Numbered from the stretch's first letter, positions 17,004 through 26,571 are shown. The stretch: 64,000 nt of DNA from Clostridia bacterium (GCA_017466455.1 JAFTUD010000018.1:1-64000); one strand, 5' to 3'. The notes: generated from the letters alone by a model not told the origin. Numbers and translations: made by a program.

Positions 17004-18860
17004 ATGCAAAATATAAGTTCAATATTAAAATCCGTGTCAAAGCCCGGAAGATATTCGGGCGGAGAATACGGTCAAATTATAAAGGATAAAAGGGATATAA
17101 AGTGCAGATTTGCATTTTGCTTCCCTGATACATACGAAATCGGCATGTCAAACCTCGGAGTTAGACTTCTTTACGGAGCACTGAATGAGCAAAGCGATAT
17201 TTGGTGCGAAAGAGTCTATGCTCCGTGGACAGATATGGAAGAAAAAATGCGCGAGTATAATATCCCGCTATGGGCTCACGAAAGCCATGATAGCGTAAGG
17301 GACTTTGATATTATCGCCTTTTCACTCCAATACGAGCTTTGCTATACCACCGCTATCAATATGATAGACTTGATAGGCATTCCGCTTCTTGCAAGCGACA
17401 GGAGCGAGGATATGCCCGTAATTCTCGGCGGAGGCCCCTGCGCCTATAATGCCGAGCCTGTTGCTGATTTCTTTGATATTTTCAGCATCGGTGAGGGCGA
17501 GGAGGCTCTTGTTGAGCTATCTCGACTCTATATAAAGATGAAAGAGGACAAAACCTATACAAAAACCGCCTTTTTAAGAGAGGCATCTCATATTAAAGGC
17601 TTTTATGTCCCCTCTCTCTATAATGTTGAATATAATTCCGACGGAACAATAAAATCCTTTGAGCCAAAATACCCCGATGTTCCAAGGCGAGTTGAAAAGA
17701 GAATAATTAAGGACCTCAATAAATCTCATTTTCCGACGAAGCCAATAATGCCATTCGTTGAGGTAGTTCATGATAGAATAATGCTTGAAACCTTCCGTGG
17801 CTGTATAAGAGGATGTAGATTTTGCCAGGCAGGAATGGTATTTAGACCGGTAAGAGAAAAGAGTGCCGATGTGCTTGACTGTCAGGCAAGAGAAATATTT
17901 AAGAATACGGGATATACCGAAATTTCTCTAACATCGCTATCAATAAGCGATTATTCGTGCCTTCACGAGGCGACTGATAAGCTTCTTGAGTGGACAAACC
18001 CGAATAAAATCAACCTCTCGCTCCCGTCATTAAGGGCAGATAGCTTCACAAAGGAGCTTATGAATAAGGTTAGCTCAATAAGACAGTCAGGTCTTACCTT
18101 TGCGCCCGAGGCAGGAACACAGCGTTTAAGAGATGCTATAAATAAGAACCTTTATGAAAAGGACCTTATGAACGCCGTAAGGCTTGCATTTGAGGGTGGA
18201 AAGAGTCAGGTTAAGCTCTACTTTATGAACGGCTTGCCAACCGAAACATATGAGGATATAGAGGGAATTGCCCACCTTGCAAAAAGAGTGGTAGAGGAGT
18301 TTTATAGCCTGCCCTCAAGACCTAAAAAGGCAGTTACTGTCACAGTTAGCGTGTCGTGCTTTGTTCCAAAGGCGCACACCCCCTTCCAATGGGAGGCTCA
18401 AAATTCGCTTGAGGAGCTTTGTGATAAGCAAAAATTCCTTGGGGAAAAGATTACTGACCGCAAGATAAAATATAACTGGCATGAGGCTAAGGTTTCTCGG
18501 CTTGAGGCTATATTTGCCAAGGGCGACAGAAGGCTCTCCAAGGCGCTTGTATGCGCGCAGAAAAAGGGTATAAGATTTGACGCATGGGATGAATACTTTG
18601 ACTACGATAAATGGATGGAGGTATTTGACGAGTGCGGAATTGACCCAAGCTTCTATGCGAATCGTAGAATAGGATATGATGAAATCCTTCCTTGGGATGT
18701 TATTGATATCGGCGTTTCCAAATCGTTTATGATATCCGAAAATAAAAAAGCATACCAAAGCGTAACAACGCCAAATTGCAAGGAAAAATGCTCGGGATGC
18801 GGAGCAAATAAGCTTGGAGGTGAGCTCACATGGTGCCCCAAAATGAAGCAAGACAAGTAA
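17004..18860 (+). CDS. B12-binding-type radical SAM protein, TIGR03960 family
   Basis: A 618-residue radical SAM enzyme. The N-terminal ~200 residues look like a B12-binding fold (FCFPDTYEIGMSNLGVRLLY; VILGGGPCAYNAEPVADFFD), and the radical SAM cluster motif is RGCIRGCRFCQAG (about residues 265-277). The C-terminus has two more cysteine pairs (NCKEKCSGCGANK). The family is broadly conserved in Clostridia, always with the TIGR03936/DUF2344 protein encoded next, and its substrate is unknown. It begins one base after the pseudo-ATPase gene stops and its end overlaps the next gene by 31 bases. Confidence 0.88.
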   Translation: MQNISSILKSVSKPGRYSGGEYGQIIKDKRDIKCRFAFCFPDTYEIGMSNLGVRLLYGALNEQSDIWCERVYAPWTDMEEKMREYNIPLWAHESHDSVRDFDIIAFSLQYELCYTTAINMIDLIGIPLLASDRSEDMPVILGGGPCAYNAEPVADFFDIFSIGEGEEALVELSRLYIKMKEDKTYTKTAFLREASHIKGFYVPSLYNVEYNSDGTIKSFEPKYPDVPRRVEKRIIKDLNKSHFPTKPIMPFVEVVHDRIMLETFRGCIRGCRFCQAGMVFRPVREKSADVLDCQAREIFKNTGYTEISLTSLSISDYSCLHEATDKLLEWTNPNKINLSLPSLRADSFTKELMNKVSSIRQSGLTFAPEAGTQRLRDAINKNLYEKDLMNAVRLAFEGGKSQVKLYFMNGLPTETYEDIEGIAHLAKRVVEEFYSLPSRPKKAVTVTVSVSCFVPKAHTPFQWEAQNSLEELCDKQKFLGEKITDRKIKYNWHEAKVSRLEAIFAKGDRRLSKALVCAQKKGIRFDAWDEYFDYDKWMEVFDECGIDPSFYANRRIGYDEILPWDVIDIGVSKSFMISENKKAYQSVTTPNCKEKCSGCGANKLGGELTWCPKMKQDK

Positions 18861-19516
18861 GAATAAGGTTTACTAAGACAGGCTCTCTTATGTATATTTC
18901 CCATCTTGACCTTTCCCGTACAATGCAAAGAATAATGGTAAGGGCAGGAATTGATATTTGGTATAGCGAGGGCTTTAACCCTCAGCCAAGGATAGTTTTT
19001 GCCGTTCCGTTGCCCGTTGGCGTTGAGAGCGAATGTGAGCTTATGGATATAAAAATAAACTCCTTTATGGAGTTTGATGAGATAAAGCGTAGGCTTAACT
19101 ATAATTTTCCCACTGAAATGAGGGTAACCGAGGTATATGAGCCTGTGGAAAAGCCCAAAAATGTCGTATATATTCTGCACGAAATAAAAATTCATTCGGA
19201 GAAGATAACCGAAAATACAGCTACCGAGCTTGAAGGACTGTTTTCAAACGATGTATTCGTTACAAAAAAAGCGAAGGGAAGCGAAAAGGAGATAAATATA
19301 AAGGAATTTATCTCAAGCCTCAAGGTTGACTACGACGGAGAGGACATCGTTATAAACGCTGTTTTGTGCGCAGGAAACGATAAAAGCCTAAATCCCGAGC
19401 TTCTTGTAGAGGCAATAAGAAAAAATACGGATATTTTTGATACCGACCTTATAAGTAGCTTTTATTCTATAAAAAGATTGAAAATGCTAAGGGCGGACTT
19501 AAGTGAATTCCGCTAA
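18830..19516 (+). CDS. TIGR03936/DUF2344 radical-SAM-associated protein
   Basis: A 228-residue DUF2344 protein. The N-terminal signature is VRIRFTKTGSLMYISHLDLS followed by a basic helix and ISFSEGFNPQPR-like residues (YSEGFNPQPRIVFAVPLPVG). It is the constant partner of the TIGR03960 radical SAM protein; in some genomes the two are fused or lie next to rng and rplU, neither of which is here. Its start overlaps the upstream gene by 31 bases with TTGGAGGTG as ribosome site, indicating coupled translation. Confidence 0.88.
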   Translation: MVPQNEARQVRIRFTKTGSLMYISHLDLSRTMQRIMVRAGIDIWYSEGFNPQPRIVFAVPLPVGVESECELMDIKINSFMEFDEIKRRLNYNFPTEMRVTEVYEPVEKPKNVVYILHEIKIHSEKITENTATELEGLFSNDVFVTKKAKGSEKEINIKEFISSLKVDYDGEDIVINAVLCAGNDKSLNPELLVEAIRKNTDIFDTDLISSFYSIKRLKMLRADLSEFR

Positions 19517-19525
19517 TAAAAAACC

Positions 19526-19556
19526 AAACCCCCGATTTTCTATCGGGGGTTTAATT
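19526..19556. terminator. Two-way intrinsic terminator (DUF2344 / exonuclease genes)
   Basis: Perfect inverted repeat AAACCCCCGAT / ATCGGGGGTTT between two converging genes. It touches the last codons of the minus-strand exonuclease. Confidence 0.88.
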
Positions 19557-20665
19557 TATGTACCGGACGGTATTCTTTTCCTCAGAAATGAGAGCTTTGA
19601 TCTATCAAGCACCGAAATTTCGGACTCATCAAGCTCTAAATCCTTTAAAAACATCTCAAACGGAATAAACTGTATCTGTTGCTCTCGGCTTTCATTGAGC
19701 CTTAGTGCCTTTTTTAATCGGTAGCACTCATAGCTCTCACCGTTTTTATTTTTTAGGCTGTATGTTACGAAAATATCGCAGTTATATGGCTTAGTCGTAT
19801 ATTTTACGCCATGCTGCGCAAGGGTAGAAACAATGTTCATCATTTCCGCAAAATGGAAATCCTCATAAAGACTGCTTATACAAACCCGCTTTCCTGATAG
19901 CGGACCGCCGTGAGAGTAGTGAATAAAGACTCTTGAAATATACTTTAAGAATTCAGAGCTGTTATTCGTGTCGGAGTTCATCCAATTAGATCTCTTTGTG
20001 TTAGTTGCTTTTTCCATCTTTGAGAGCTTACTTGCACGAAGCTTTGCCTTGTAGACGGCATATTGATTGTCAAGCTCGCCGTTTTCGCACCAGCACTTGC
20101 AGTTTTCGTATCTGTCAATAAGCTCAAAAGCGGACATGGAGGCGTCCTCGCACAAGCCCTTCATAACCTGCATTGTAAACAGAGCATCATCATCGCTCTT
20201 ATGCACATCCTGAGTTTGAGTAACTCCGTAGTGAGCCGCGCACTTGATCAATGACGGCGTATCGGTAAGCTCATGCATATCCGCATATATTCTTTGAACA
20301 TCAATGAATTTATAGTCAAAAATTTCCTTGTTGTATCGCTGACATTCACTTTTTATGTATCCCGCATCGGACATAACAGAGAAGCCGAAGATAAGATTGT
20401 TAGGATCCTCAAGTAAAGAGCGAATTTTGGTGTAAAAAGAGGGGAATGAAGGCGACGACTTAAAGGTTTTCTCGTCATATGCCAAAACAATTCCGGGATG
20501 ATTACCGTGCCCAATTAAATGGAACTTTGAGCGCGGATTTATAATAATATCCTCTTTCTTTAAAACATTGAAAAATTCATCGGTAATTACATATCCAAAG
20601 GAACATATTTTTCCTCGACCCTGAAAGCAATTTGCACATTCGATGTCGAAAAAAACATAATTCAT
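19556..20665 (-). CDS. DEDDh-type 3'-5' exonuclease with C-terminal BRCT-like region
   Basis: A 369-residue protein. Residues 1-180 form an RNase T/DnaQ-like exonuclease: ExoI motif FDIECAN (D7, E9), ExoII around SVMSDAGYIKSE, and ExoIII HKSDDDALFT, with the histidine five residues before an aspartate as in the DEDDh subclass. After a basic linker (about 210-245) the segment LSGKRVCISSLYEDFHFAEM to IVSTLAQHGVKYT resembles a BRCT domain, as found after exonuclease domains in some DnaQ-like proteins. It follows recR by 15 bases at the end of the dnaX-ybaB-recR operon, which suggests a DNA repair role (inference). Confidence 0.72.
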   Translation of the reverse strand: MNYVFFDIECANCFQGRGKICSFGYVITDEFFNVLKKEDIIINPRSKFHLIGHGNHPGIVLAYDEKTFKSSPSFPSFYTKIRSLLEDPNNLIFGFSVMSDAGYIKSECQRYNKEIFDYKFIDVQRIYADMHELTDTPSLIKCAAHYGVTQTQDVHKSDDDALFTMQVMKGLCEDASMSAFELIDRYENCKCWCENGELDNQYAVYKAKLRASKLSKMEKATNTKRSNWMNSDTNNSSEFLKYISRVFIHYSHGGPLSGKRVCISSLYEDFHFAEMMNIVSTLAQHGVKYTTKPYNCDIFVTYSLKNKNGESYECYRLKKALRLNESREQQIQFIPFEMFLKDLELDESEISVLDRSKLSFLRKRIPSGT

Positions 20666-20680
20666 TTTTTCACCTGTTTT

Positions 20681-21280
20681 TTAAATATTTCTTCTGCCCT
20701 GAAGCGCGCGATATAGGGTAACCTCATCGGCGTATTCAAGATCAGCGCCAACGGGAAGTCCGTTAGCAATTCTTGTCACATTTATATCAAAGGTCTTGAG
20801 TAGCCTTGAAAGATAAATTGCAGTAGCCTCGCCCTCAACGGTTGGGTTAGTCGCAATTATGACCTCTGATATTTTTTCATTTTGCACACGGGCAAGAAGC
20901 TCCTTTATCTTGAGCTGGTCGGGACCGATGCCCTTCATAGGAGATATTGTTCCGTGCAAAACATGATATGTGCCATTAAATTCCTTTACCTTTTCAAGCG
21001 CCATAACGCCCTGTGGGTCCTCAACCACACAAATAACGGAACGGTCACGGGTGCTTGAATTACAAATAGCACACAAATTGCCTGCTGAGATATTTTGACA
21101 GCATTCGCAAAGACCGATCTGAGTCTTTGCCTCGATTATGGCATCGGCAAACGCCTTTGCATCCTCCTCGCTCATATTAAGCACGGAAAAAGCCATTTTT
21201 ACAGAGCTTTTTTTGCCTACACCGTCAAGAGAGCGAAATTTGTCCGCAAGGGCTTGTAGCGGCTTGAGTAAAAGCTCCAT
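20681..21280 (-). CDS. recR: Recombination mediator RecR
   Basis: RecR (199 residues) forms a ring with RecF/RecO to load RecA. It has the helix-hairpin-helix (SLDGVGKKSSVKMAF), the Cys4 zinc finger (CECCQNISAGNLCAIC, about residues 58-73), the Toprim domain (ICVVEDPQGVMALEK) and a Walker-B-like C-terminus (TRIANGLPVGADLEYADE). Its ATG overlaps the ybaB stop by one base (TAATG), typical of the dnaX-ybaB-recR operon. Confidence 0.96.
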   Translation of the reverse strand: MELLLKPLQALADKFRSLDGVGKKSSVKMAFSVLNMSEEDAKAFADAIIEAKTQIGLCECCQNISAGNLCAICNSSTRDRSVICVVEDPQGVMALEKVKEFNGTYHVLHGTISPMKGIGPDQLKIKELLARVQNEKISEVIIATNPTVEGEATAIYLSRLLKTFDINVTRIANGLPVGADLEYADEVTLYRALQGRRNI

Positions 21281-21615
21281 TAGAATATACCGGGAATTCC
21301 GCCGAGAGGACCTGTGATCTTCTTCATTTCCTCATCAGAATCGGAATTTACCTTCTTAATAGCTTCATTTACTCCCGCAACAATGCTATCGCAAAGCGTT
21401 TCAATATCGTCAGGATCGACAATATCGGGATCAAGCTCAATGCTAAGCACCTCGCGCTTGCCGTTGATTTTTATTTTTACAGCACCGCCCGCTGCCGAAA
21501 CATCGTATTCCTTTGCTTCAAGCTCGGCTTGCTTTGCCTGCATGTCCTCTTGCATTTTTTGTGCCTGTCTAAGCATATCATTCATGCTTGGACCCTTTGG
21601 AACCATAGCCTTCAT
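21280..21615 (-). CDS. ybaB: YbaB/EbfC nucleoid-associated protein
   Basis: A 111-residue YbaB/EbfC-family DNA-binding dimer. The family core is visible: MLRQAQKMQEDMQAKQAELE helix, then VSAAGGAVKIKINGKREVLSIELDPDIVD and a C-terminal helix ending in GGIPGIF. It lies between dnaX and recR, the order found across Firmicutes. Confidence 0.94.
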   Translation of the reverse strand: MKAMVPKGPSMNDMLRQAQKMQEDMQAKQAELEAKEYDVSAAGGAVKIKINGKREVLSIELDPDIVDPDDIETLCDSIVAGVNEAIKKVNSDSDEEMKKITGPLGGIPGIF

Positions 21616-21652
21616 ATTTATACCACCTTTTTAGAATTATTTTACGAAATTA

Positions 21653-23215
21653 TTATACGAAATCATCAAGGTCCGATTTTGGGGATTTTGCGGTTTTTAA
21701 AATAACCTCGATTTGAGATGCTGATGTTATGTCGACATCACAGCAGACCATAGCATCAAATATATATTTTTTGTTTTTTTCACTGCCGAGCATTGTAGCC
21801 ATTAGCCTATGCTCGCAAATAATGTAGTATTTTTTCTCTGACGGAGAGTATTCGCATTCGCAGTTTTTGAGAAAGCTCTCAACCGCTTGGTCGAAGGTGC
21901 CTACCTTAGCAATTACCTCGGGCCAGTTGTCAAGAGATCTGTTTCTGAGGCTTACCTGCTCATCATGCTTTTCGGTAAAGACAGCCTTTTTCTCCGTTCC
22001 TTGATTGAAATCGGAAATGTCATCAGCTCCGGCCATGCTCTGCGCTTGAACAGGGGCAACTCCCTTAGACATAAGTGTTACCTTGTCCTCAAGAGCGCTA
22101 AGCCTTGAAATAATTGCGTCATTTGAGCCCGATAGGCGAGAGTCGCACATCTTCATAAGCGTCATTTCCGCGCAAAGACGCTTGTTTGTTGGATTTCTTA
22201 GCATATTGTTATATGCGTCATCTAAAAGACGGGAATGATAGAGAAGCGTTGACATGCTAAATCTCGATGCAACATCCTCAAGCATCGCGTATTCCTGCGC
22301 GGCAAGGTCCAGATATTTTCTTGCCCCACAGGATTGCTGTACCATCATATCTCTGTAAAAGGCAGTTAAATCGGAGAAAAATACCAAAATATCCTTTGAT
22401 GAAACGACAATTTCGTTAATCATATCAAATAACCTGTCGTATTTCTTCTCGGCAATATTTTTGGCAACCTCACACATCTTATCATACGGATTTGTTCCCA
22501 AAATATTATTGACAAGCTGAGCATCAATTAGCTTGTGAGAGCCTGCGCAAAGCTCCATAAGGCTGATAGCGTCGCGCATACCGCCCTGTGCGGTTTTGGC
22601 AATCAAAGAGGCTCCGTCCTCGCTAATGCCTATCCCCTCAGCCTCAGCAATATACATAAGCCTTGAGCAAAGCTCGGAATTTGAAATCCTTCTGAAATCA
22701 AAGCGCTGACATCTTGAAATTATTGTCGCGGGGATTTTGTGAGGCTCAGTAGTCGCAAAGATGTATAAAACATGCTCGGGTGGCTCCTCAATGGTTTTCA
22801 AAAGAGCATTAAAGGCACTGTCCGAAAGCATATGCGCCTCGTCAATGATATAAACACGCTTTTTAAGCATAGCAGGCGTGTAAACAACACTGTCACGAAG
22901 CTCCCTTATGTAGTCAACACCCGTGTTAGTCGCTGCGTCCATTTCGATAACATCAGTAGCAGTGCCGTTGTCAATGGAACGACAGCTTTCGCACTCGTTA
23001 CAAGGATTTCCATCAATCGGATTCAGGCAGTTTACAACCTTTGCAAGTATTTTCGCGCAGGTGGTTTTACCCGTACCTCTTGAGCCCGAGAACAGGTAAG
23101 CGTGAGATACAGCATTATTTAGTGCTTCGTATCTCAAAATAGATGTAATATGATCTTGACCCGAAACATCGTCAAAAACGATAGGTCTGTATTTCCTGTA
23201 TAAGGCTTGATGCAT
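21653..23215 (-). CDS. dnaX: DNA polymerase III subunits gamma/tau
   Basis: DnaX (520 residues) is the clamp-loader ATPase. From MHQALYRKYRP the N-terminal signature is intact, with Walker A GSRGTGKTT (about residues 43-51), a Cys4 zinc site (CLNPIDGNPCNECESC), Walker B IDEAHML and sensor motif TTEPHKIPATIISRCQRFDF. The C-terminal third is poorly conserved, as expected for tau. The frame stays open upstream to 23347 but that stretch belongs to the SRP RNA gene; ATG 23215 has AAGGAGAG before it. Confidence 0.95.
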   Translation of the reverse strand: MHQALYRKYRPIVFDDVSGQDHITSILRYEALNNAVSHAYLFSGSRGTGKTTCAKILAKVVNCLNPIDGNPCNECESCRSIDNGTATDVIEMDAATNTGVDYIRELRDSVVYTPAMLKKRVYIIDEAHMLSDSAFNALLKTIEEPPEHVLYIFATTEPHKIPATIISRCQRFDFRRISNSELCSRLMYIAEAEGIGISEDGASLIAKTAQGGMRDAISLMELCAGSHKLIDAQLVNNILGTNPYDKMCEVAKNIAEKKYDRLFDMINEIVVSSKDILVFFSDLTAFYRDMMVQQSCGARKYLDLAAQEYAMLEDVASRFSMSTLLYHSRLLDDAYNNMLRNPTNKRLCAEMTLMKMCDSRLSGSNDAIISRLSALEDKVTLMSKGVAPVQAQSMAGADDISDFNQGTEKKAVFTEKHDEQVSLRNRSLDNWPEVIAKVGTFDQAVESFLKNCECEYSPSEKKYYIICEHRLMATMLGSEKNKKYIFDAMVCCDVDITSASQIEVILKTAKSPKSDLDDFV

Positions 23216-23240
23216 CTTATCTCTCCTTGTAAATTTAGTT

Positions 23241-23550
23241 AAAAACAAGCTGTCATGTAAGATCATACATCTAAAATTCGAAAAGCTCTTACATGCGCGT
23301 CCCATAGATCGATGCTCGGAACAAGCACCCTCACGGCACATCTCCAAAACTGCTTAGTGCTGCTTGGTCCCCCACCTGACACGGTTCACAGCCGAAAATT
23401 GCGCAAGACTCATCCGTCAACACACCTCAAAATGGCGCTGACCACACAAAAACAGTCCTCAGATTAGCATTCACCCCTGCATATAGCGGATTTCAGGTAT
23501 AGGGCACCGCTAACGCCCCGGCTAGTATGACCTTACATCACAACTTGTTT
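23241..23550 (-). ncRNA. ffs: Large bacterial SRP RNA (scRNA/4.5S-type)
   Basis: The minus-strand transcript has the SRP RNA domain IV core GUCAGGUGGGGGACCAAGCA followed by GCACUAAG, and a 5' part with CCUGAAAUCCGCUAUAUGCA as in clostridial SRP RNAs with an Alu domain. The two ends (plus 23529-23548 and 23244-23263) can pair over 19 of 20 positions, forming the closing helix, and a U-rich run follows the 3' end. Together with the promoter upstream this defines a transcript of about 310 bases. It sits immediately before dnaX, as scr does in Bacillus. It explains this gap of nearly 490 bases without a protein gene. Confidence 0.9.
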
Positions 23551-23613
23551 TTTGGCATAATATTTTATTGTGAACGCGCGGCGAAATATATTACTTCACG
23601 CGAATTCTTATAT

Positions 23614-23642
23614 AGTATAGCATAGTTATAAAATAAAGTCAA
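23614..23642 (-). promoter_or_regulatory. Strong promoter for SRP RNA
   Basis: On the minus strand TTGACT (plus 23637-23642), 17 bases, TATACT (plus 23614-23619). The -35 touches the stem of the eno terminator. Readthrough could also serve dnaX. Confidence 0.85.
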
Positions 23643-23667
23643 GGCAAGAATTGATTTTTCTTGCCTT
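23641..23667. terminator. Intrinsic terminator after eno
   Basis: Perfect 10-bp inverted repeat AAGGCAAGAA / TTCTTGCCTT with a seven-base loop, 36 bases after the eno stop. The T-run is better on the plus side, so minus-strand termination may be partial. Confidence 0.7.
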
Positions 23668-23702
23668 AATTTTTTTCATATTTCGCTAAAAATTTTAAAA
23701 AT

Positions 23703-24932
23703 TTACAAATTTGCTTCAATTTCAAGAAGCCTGTTGTACTTTGTAACCCTGTCCATACGGCAAGGAGCGCCGGATTTTATGAATTCCGTTCCCGCGCCAA
23801 CACCAATGTCTGCTATTGAAAAATCATCCGTTTCTCCCGAGCGATGAGATATTATAGTGTAATAATGCTTTTCCTTAGCGAGGCGGATTACCTCTAATGC
23901 TTCGCTAAGAGTGCCGATTTGATTAGGCTTTATTAAAATTGCGTTGCCAATTCGGTTCTTAATTCCGTAGGATAGCCTTTTCTTGTTAGTCACAAATAAA
24001 TCATCACCAACGAGTATTGTCTTATCCCCAAGCTCCTTTGTAGCCCTTTGCCACCCCGAAAAATCATCCTCACCGAGTCCGTCCTCAATTGATAAAATAG
24101 GATATGATGAAATAAGCCCCTTCCATTTTGCAATAAGCTCATCAGCCGAATATTTTTTCCCCGATTTAGGCATAGAATATTCGCCGTTATTTACCCATTC
24201 GCTTGAAGCAATATCAAGTGAAATTTTCACCTCATCTGTTGAGTAGCCTGCTGATTTTATCGCTGAAACAATAAGGTCAAGAGCTTCATTCTCGCTTGAA
24301 AGATCGGGAGCAAATCCGCCCTCATCTCCTATTGAAACAGAGTAAGAGTGAAGTGACAGTGTCTTCCTTAATGAGTGATAAATTTCACACCCCGCACGAA
24401 GCGCATCCTTAAATTTATCAAATCCAATCGGAGCAATCATAAATTCTTGAATGTCAAGATTGTTTGACGCATGCGCACCGCCGTTCAAAATATTCATTAA
24501 GGGGGCAGGAATACGCCTTGCGTTTTCTCCGCCTAAAAACCTGTAAAGAGGAAGGGAATAGTGATTTGCGCACGCCTTGGCGGTAGCGAGCGAAACAGAC
24601 AGCGTTGCATTCGCTCCAAGCATAGATTTGTTTTCCGTTCCGTCAAGCTGAATAAGAAGCGAGTCAACCGTGTGAAGGTCGGCGCATGCACCGCATACCT
24701 CACGGGCTATGATATTGTTAATGTTACCAACCGCACCCAAAACTCCCTTGCCATTGTATCTTTTTCCCCCATCGCGAAGCTCGTGTGCCTCGTGCTTTCC
24801 CGTTGATGCCCCCGATGGCACAGATGCCCTGCCACAGCTTCCGTCACTTAAGAAAACAGTTGCCTCAACGGTTGGATTTCCTCTTGAATCTATTATTTCT
24901 CTTGCACTAATATTTGATATTTTTAAACTCAT
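23703..24932 (-). CDS. eno: Enolase
   Basis: Enolase (409 residues) converts 2-phosphoglycerate to phosphoenolpyruvate. The N-terminal IIDSRGNPTVEA, the mobile loop SVPSGASTGKHEA, metal ligands in LDIASSE, SIEDGL and LVGDDLF, and catalytic lysine in LIKPNQIGTLSE are present, and the C-terminus has SHRSGETDD and the usual FIKSGAPCR-like segment. It is some 15-20 residues shorter than typical enolases because of small loop deletions. It stands alone between two terminators. Confidence 0.96.
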   Translation of the reverse strand: MSLKISNISAREIIDSRGNPTVEATVFLSDGSCGRASVPSGASTGKHEAHELRDGGKRYNGKGVLGAVGNINNIIAREVCGACADLHTVDSLLIQLDGTENKSMLGANATLSVSLATAKACANHYSLPLYRFLGGENARRIPAPLMNILNGGAHASNNLDIQEFMIAPIGFDKFKDALRAGCEIYHSLRKTLSLHSYSVSIGDEGGFAPDLSSENEALDLIVSAIKSAGYSTDEVKISLDIASSEWVNNGEYSMPKSGKKYSADELIAKWKGLISSYPILSIEDGLGEDDFSGWQRATKELGDKTILVGDDLFVTNKKRLSYGIKNRIGNAILIKPNQIGTLSEALEVIRLAKEKHYYTIISHRSGETDDFSIADIGVGAGTEFIKSGAPCRMDRVTKYNRLLEIEANL

Positions 24933-25071
24933 AAAAAACTCCTAAAAACTAATTTGTATTTAGTTTTTTTCATTTTTCAAAAAATATTCAAGATATGGAT
25001 ATCAAAAGAAAAATCAATACATTTTAAATTTATGAATTTTAAAATTCTTATATTTTAGAATTTAAAAAACA

Positions 25072-25098
25072 AAAAATCGGGAAATTTTCCCGATTTTT
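25072..25098 (-). terminator. Intrinsic terminator of the AI-2E family gene
   Basis: AAAATCGGGA / TCCCGATTTT hairpin just after the gene's stop codon on the minus strand, followed by an A/T-only tract of about 60 bases (25010-25071). Confidence 0.85.
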
Positions 25099-25108
25099 GC
25101 TTTTAAGA

Positions 25109-26539
25109 TTAGTTTTTATCCTCGTCCTTAGGGGAGGAGCTCGCTTCATTTTCAACAGGAATTACGACCTGCTCCTTTTCACTTATGATACGCTCCTGCG
25201 CCTCGTGAATACCGATTTGGTGAAGCTCGAGATTTTCCTTAGCCTTTTCAACCGCTTCCTTCATGTTGATACGAGCCTGAGCCTCAACATCAAAGGATGC
25301 CTTGATAAATTCTTCATCCTCGAATAGATTTGGCTTCTCGTAAAGCTCGGTATTTGACGGAAGATTTTTCTTTGTAAGTCGGTGATTTACCATGTTTGTA
25401 ACAATGTAGGTAAGCACCGCAGCAAACGGCACTCCGATTACCATTCCAAGCACTCCAAAGAAGTGAGAGCAAATTGTAACCGCCGCAATAACACCGATAG
25501 GAGTAAGACCGATAGATGCGCCGATTATATGAGGAGCAAACACATTTCCGTCAAGCTGTTGAACAACTATGATAACTACAACAAAGAATAATACCTTCCA
25601 AAAGCTTCCGCTTGCAATCAAAATAATTAGAGCAGAGGGGATAGCACCGATAAACGGACCGAAGAAAGGAATGATGTTAGTAATTCCAACGATAAATCCA
25701 ATAAGCACAGCATGTGGCATTTGGAAAATACCCATAAGAAGACCAACAACCAAGCCTACAACCATTGAGTCGCAAATAGTTCCAACAAGGTATTTGCCAA
25801 AGGTTTTATCTGCATATTTTGCGAAGTCAATTACCTTTTCATATGTTTCCTTCTTAAATATGGCAACAAGACCCTTTTTAATTCTTGCAAAAATTCCGTT
25901 CGAGTGGATAAGGAAATATACTGAAAGAATAATACCGACAATAATAGAGAATATTTGGTCAATAAGTCCTATTGCAATATTCAAAACTATGTTAGCACCG
26001 GTTCCAAGAATTCCCGAAATATCAAACTTCAAGTTACCCTTATCATCAAAGAGATAGGACTGAATAACATTGAATATCGTGTTAGCATCAAATTCAAGCT
26101 CAGGAAACGCAGTCGAAATCTTGTCAACCAATGAATTAAACCAGTCTTGAATGTTTTGGAGTGAGAAATATCCAAAAAGCGTGTTGATATTTTCTATTAT
26201 CGAAGGAACGATAGCAAAAAGAATAATTGTTATAATAGAAAAGAATACAATATAGGTCAAAATTAAGGAAAGAACCTTTCTTAACTTAGGTCTTGGCTTT
26301 TTCTTTTCTACGAATTTGAAAACATACTTGCTTATATTTTTGTATAACGGATTGCAAATATAAGCGATAGCAAAACCGTAAATAAACGCCGCGATTGCAC
26401 CAAAGAAGCCACTGATAGCAGTATTTATCCTATCCAAATTGATGAATAGGAAGATAAGAGCAATCAAGAGAGCCACAACAACAAAGGCATAGAGCGCAAT
26501 GGTGAAATACTTGTCGTTTTTCTTGAAATTTTTGAACAT
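25109..26539 (-). CDS. AI-2E family transporter
   Basis: A 476-residue membrane protein of the AI-2E/PerM family (formerly UPF0118). Two N-terminal membrane segments, a large amphipathic central region (about 115-190), then five C-terminal membrane segments with the family motifs GFIVGITNIIPFFGPFIGAIP and DGNVFAPHIIGASIGLTPI can be seen. A charged cytosolic tail of ~80 residues follows. Members include an AI-2 exporter and Na+/H+ antiporters; because luxS is at 55128, AI-2 export is possible but unproven. ATG 26539 (spacing of seven from AGGAG) is preferred over the ATG two codons earlier. Confidence 0.85.
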   Translation of the reverse strand: MFKNFKKNDKYFTIALYAFVVVALLIALIFLFINLDRINTAISGFFGAIAAFIYGFAIAYICNPLYKNISKYVFKFVEKKKPRPKLRKVLSLILTYIVFFSIITIILFAIVPSIIENINTLFGYFSLQNIQDWFNSLVDKISTAFPELEFDANTIFNVIQSYLFDDKGNLKFDISGILGTGANIVLNIAIGLIDQIFSIIVGIILSVYFLIHSNGIFARIKKGLVAIFKKETYEKVIDFAKYADKTFGKYLVGTICDSMVVGLVVGLLMGIFQMPHAVLIGFIVGITNIIPFFGPFIGAIPSALIILIASGSFWKVLFFVVVIIVVQQLDGNVFAPHIIGASIGLTPIGVIAAVTICSHFFGVLGMVIGVPFAAVLTYIVTNMVNHRLTKKNLPSNTELYEKPNLFEDEEFIKASFDVEAQARINMKEAVEKAKENLELHQIGIHEAQERIISEKEQVVIPVENEASSSPKDEDKN

Positions 26540-26571
26540 CGGCATACTCCTACTTCTAATTTATCATTATT

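Noticed and set aside
21314..21634. Plus-strand serine-rich ORF opposite ybaB
   Set aside because: A shadow frame of a well supported gene.
23216..23347. N-terminal extension of dnaX
   Set aside because: These codons lie in the SRP RNA 3' region; the family starts at MHQALYRKYRP with a good ribosome site.
23703..24932. Decayed enolase because of short length (409 residues)
   Set aside because: All metal ligands and catalytic residues are intact and no frame break is seen; only small loops are shorter.
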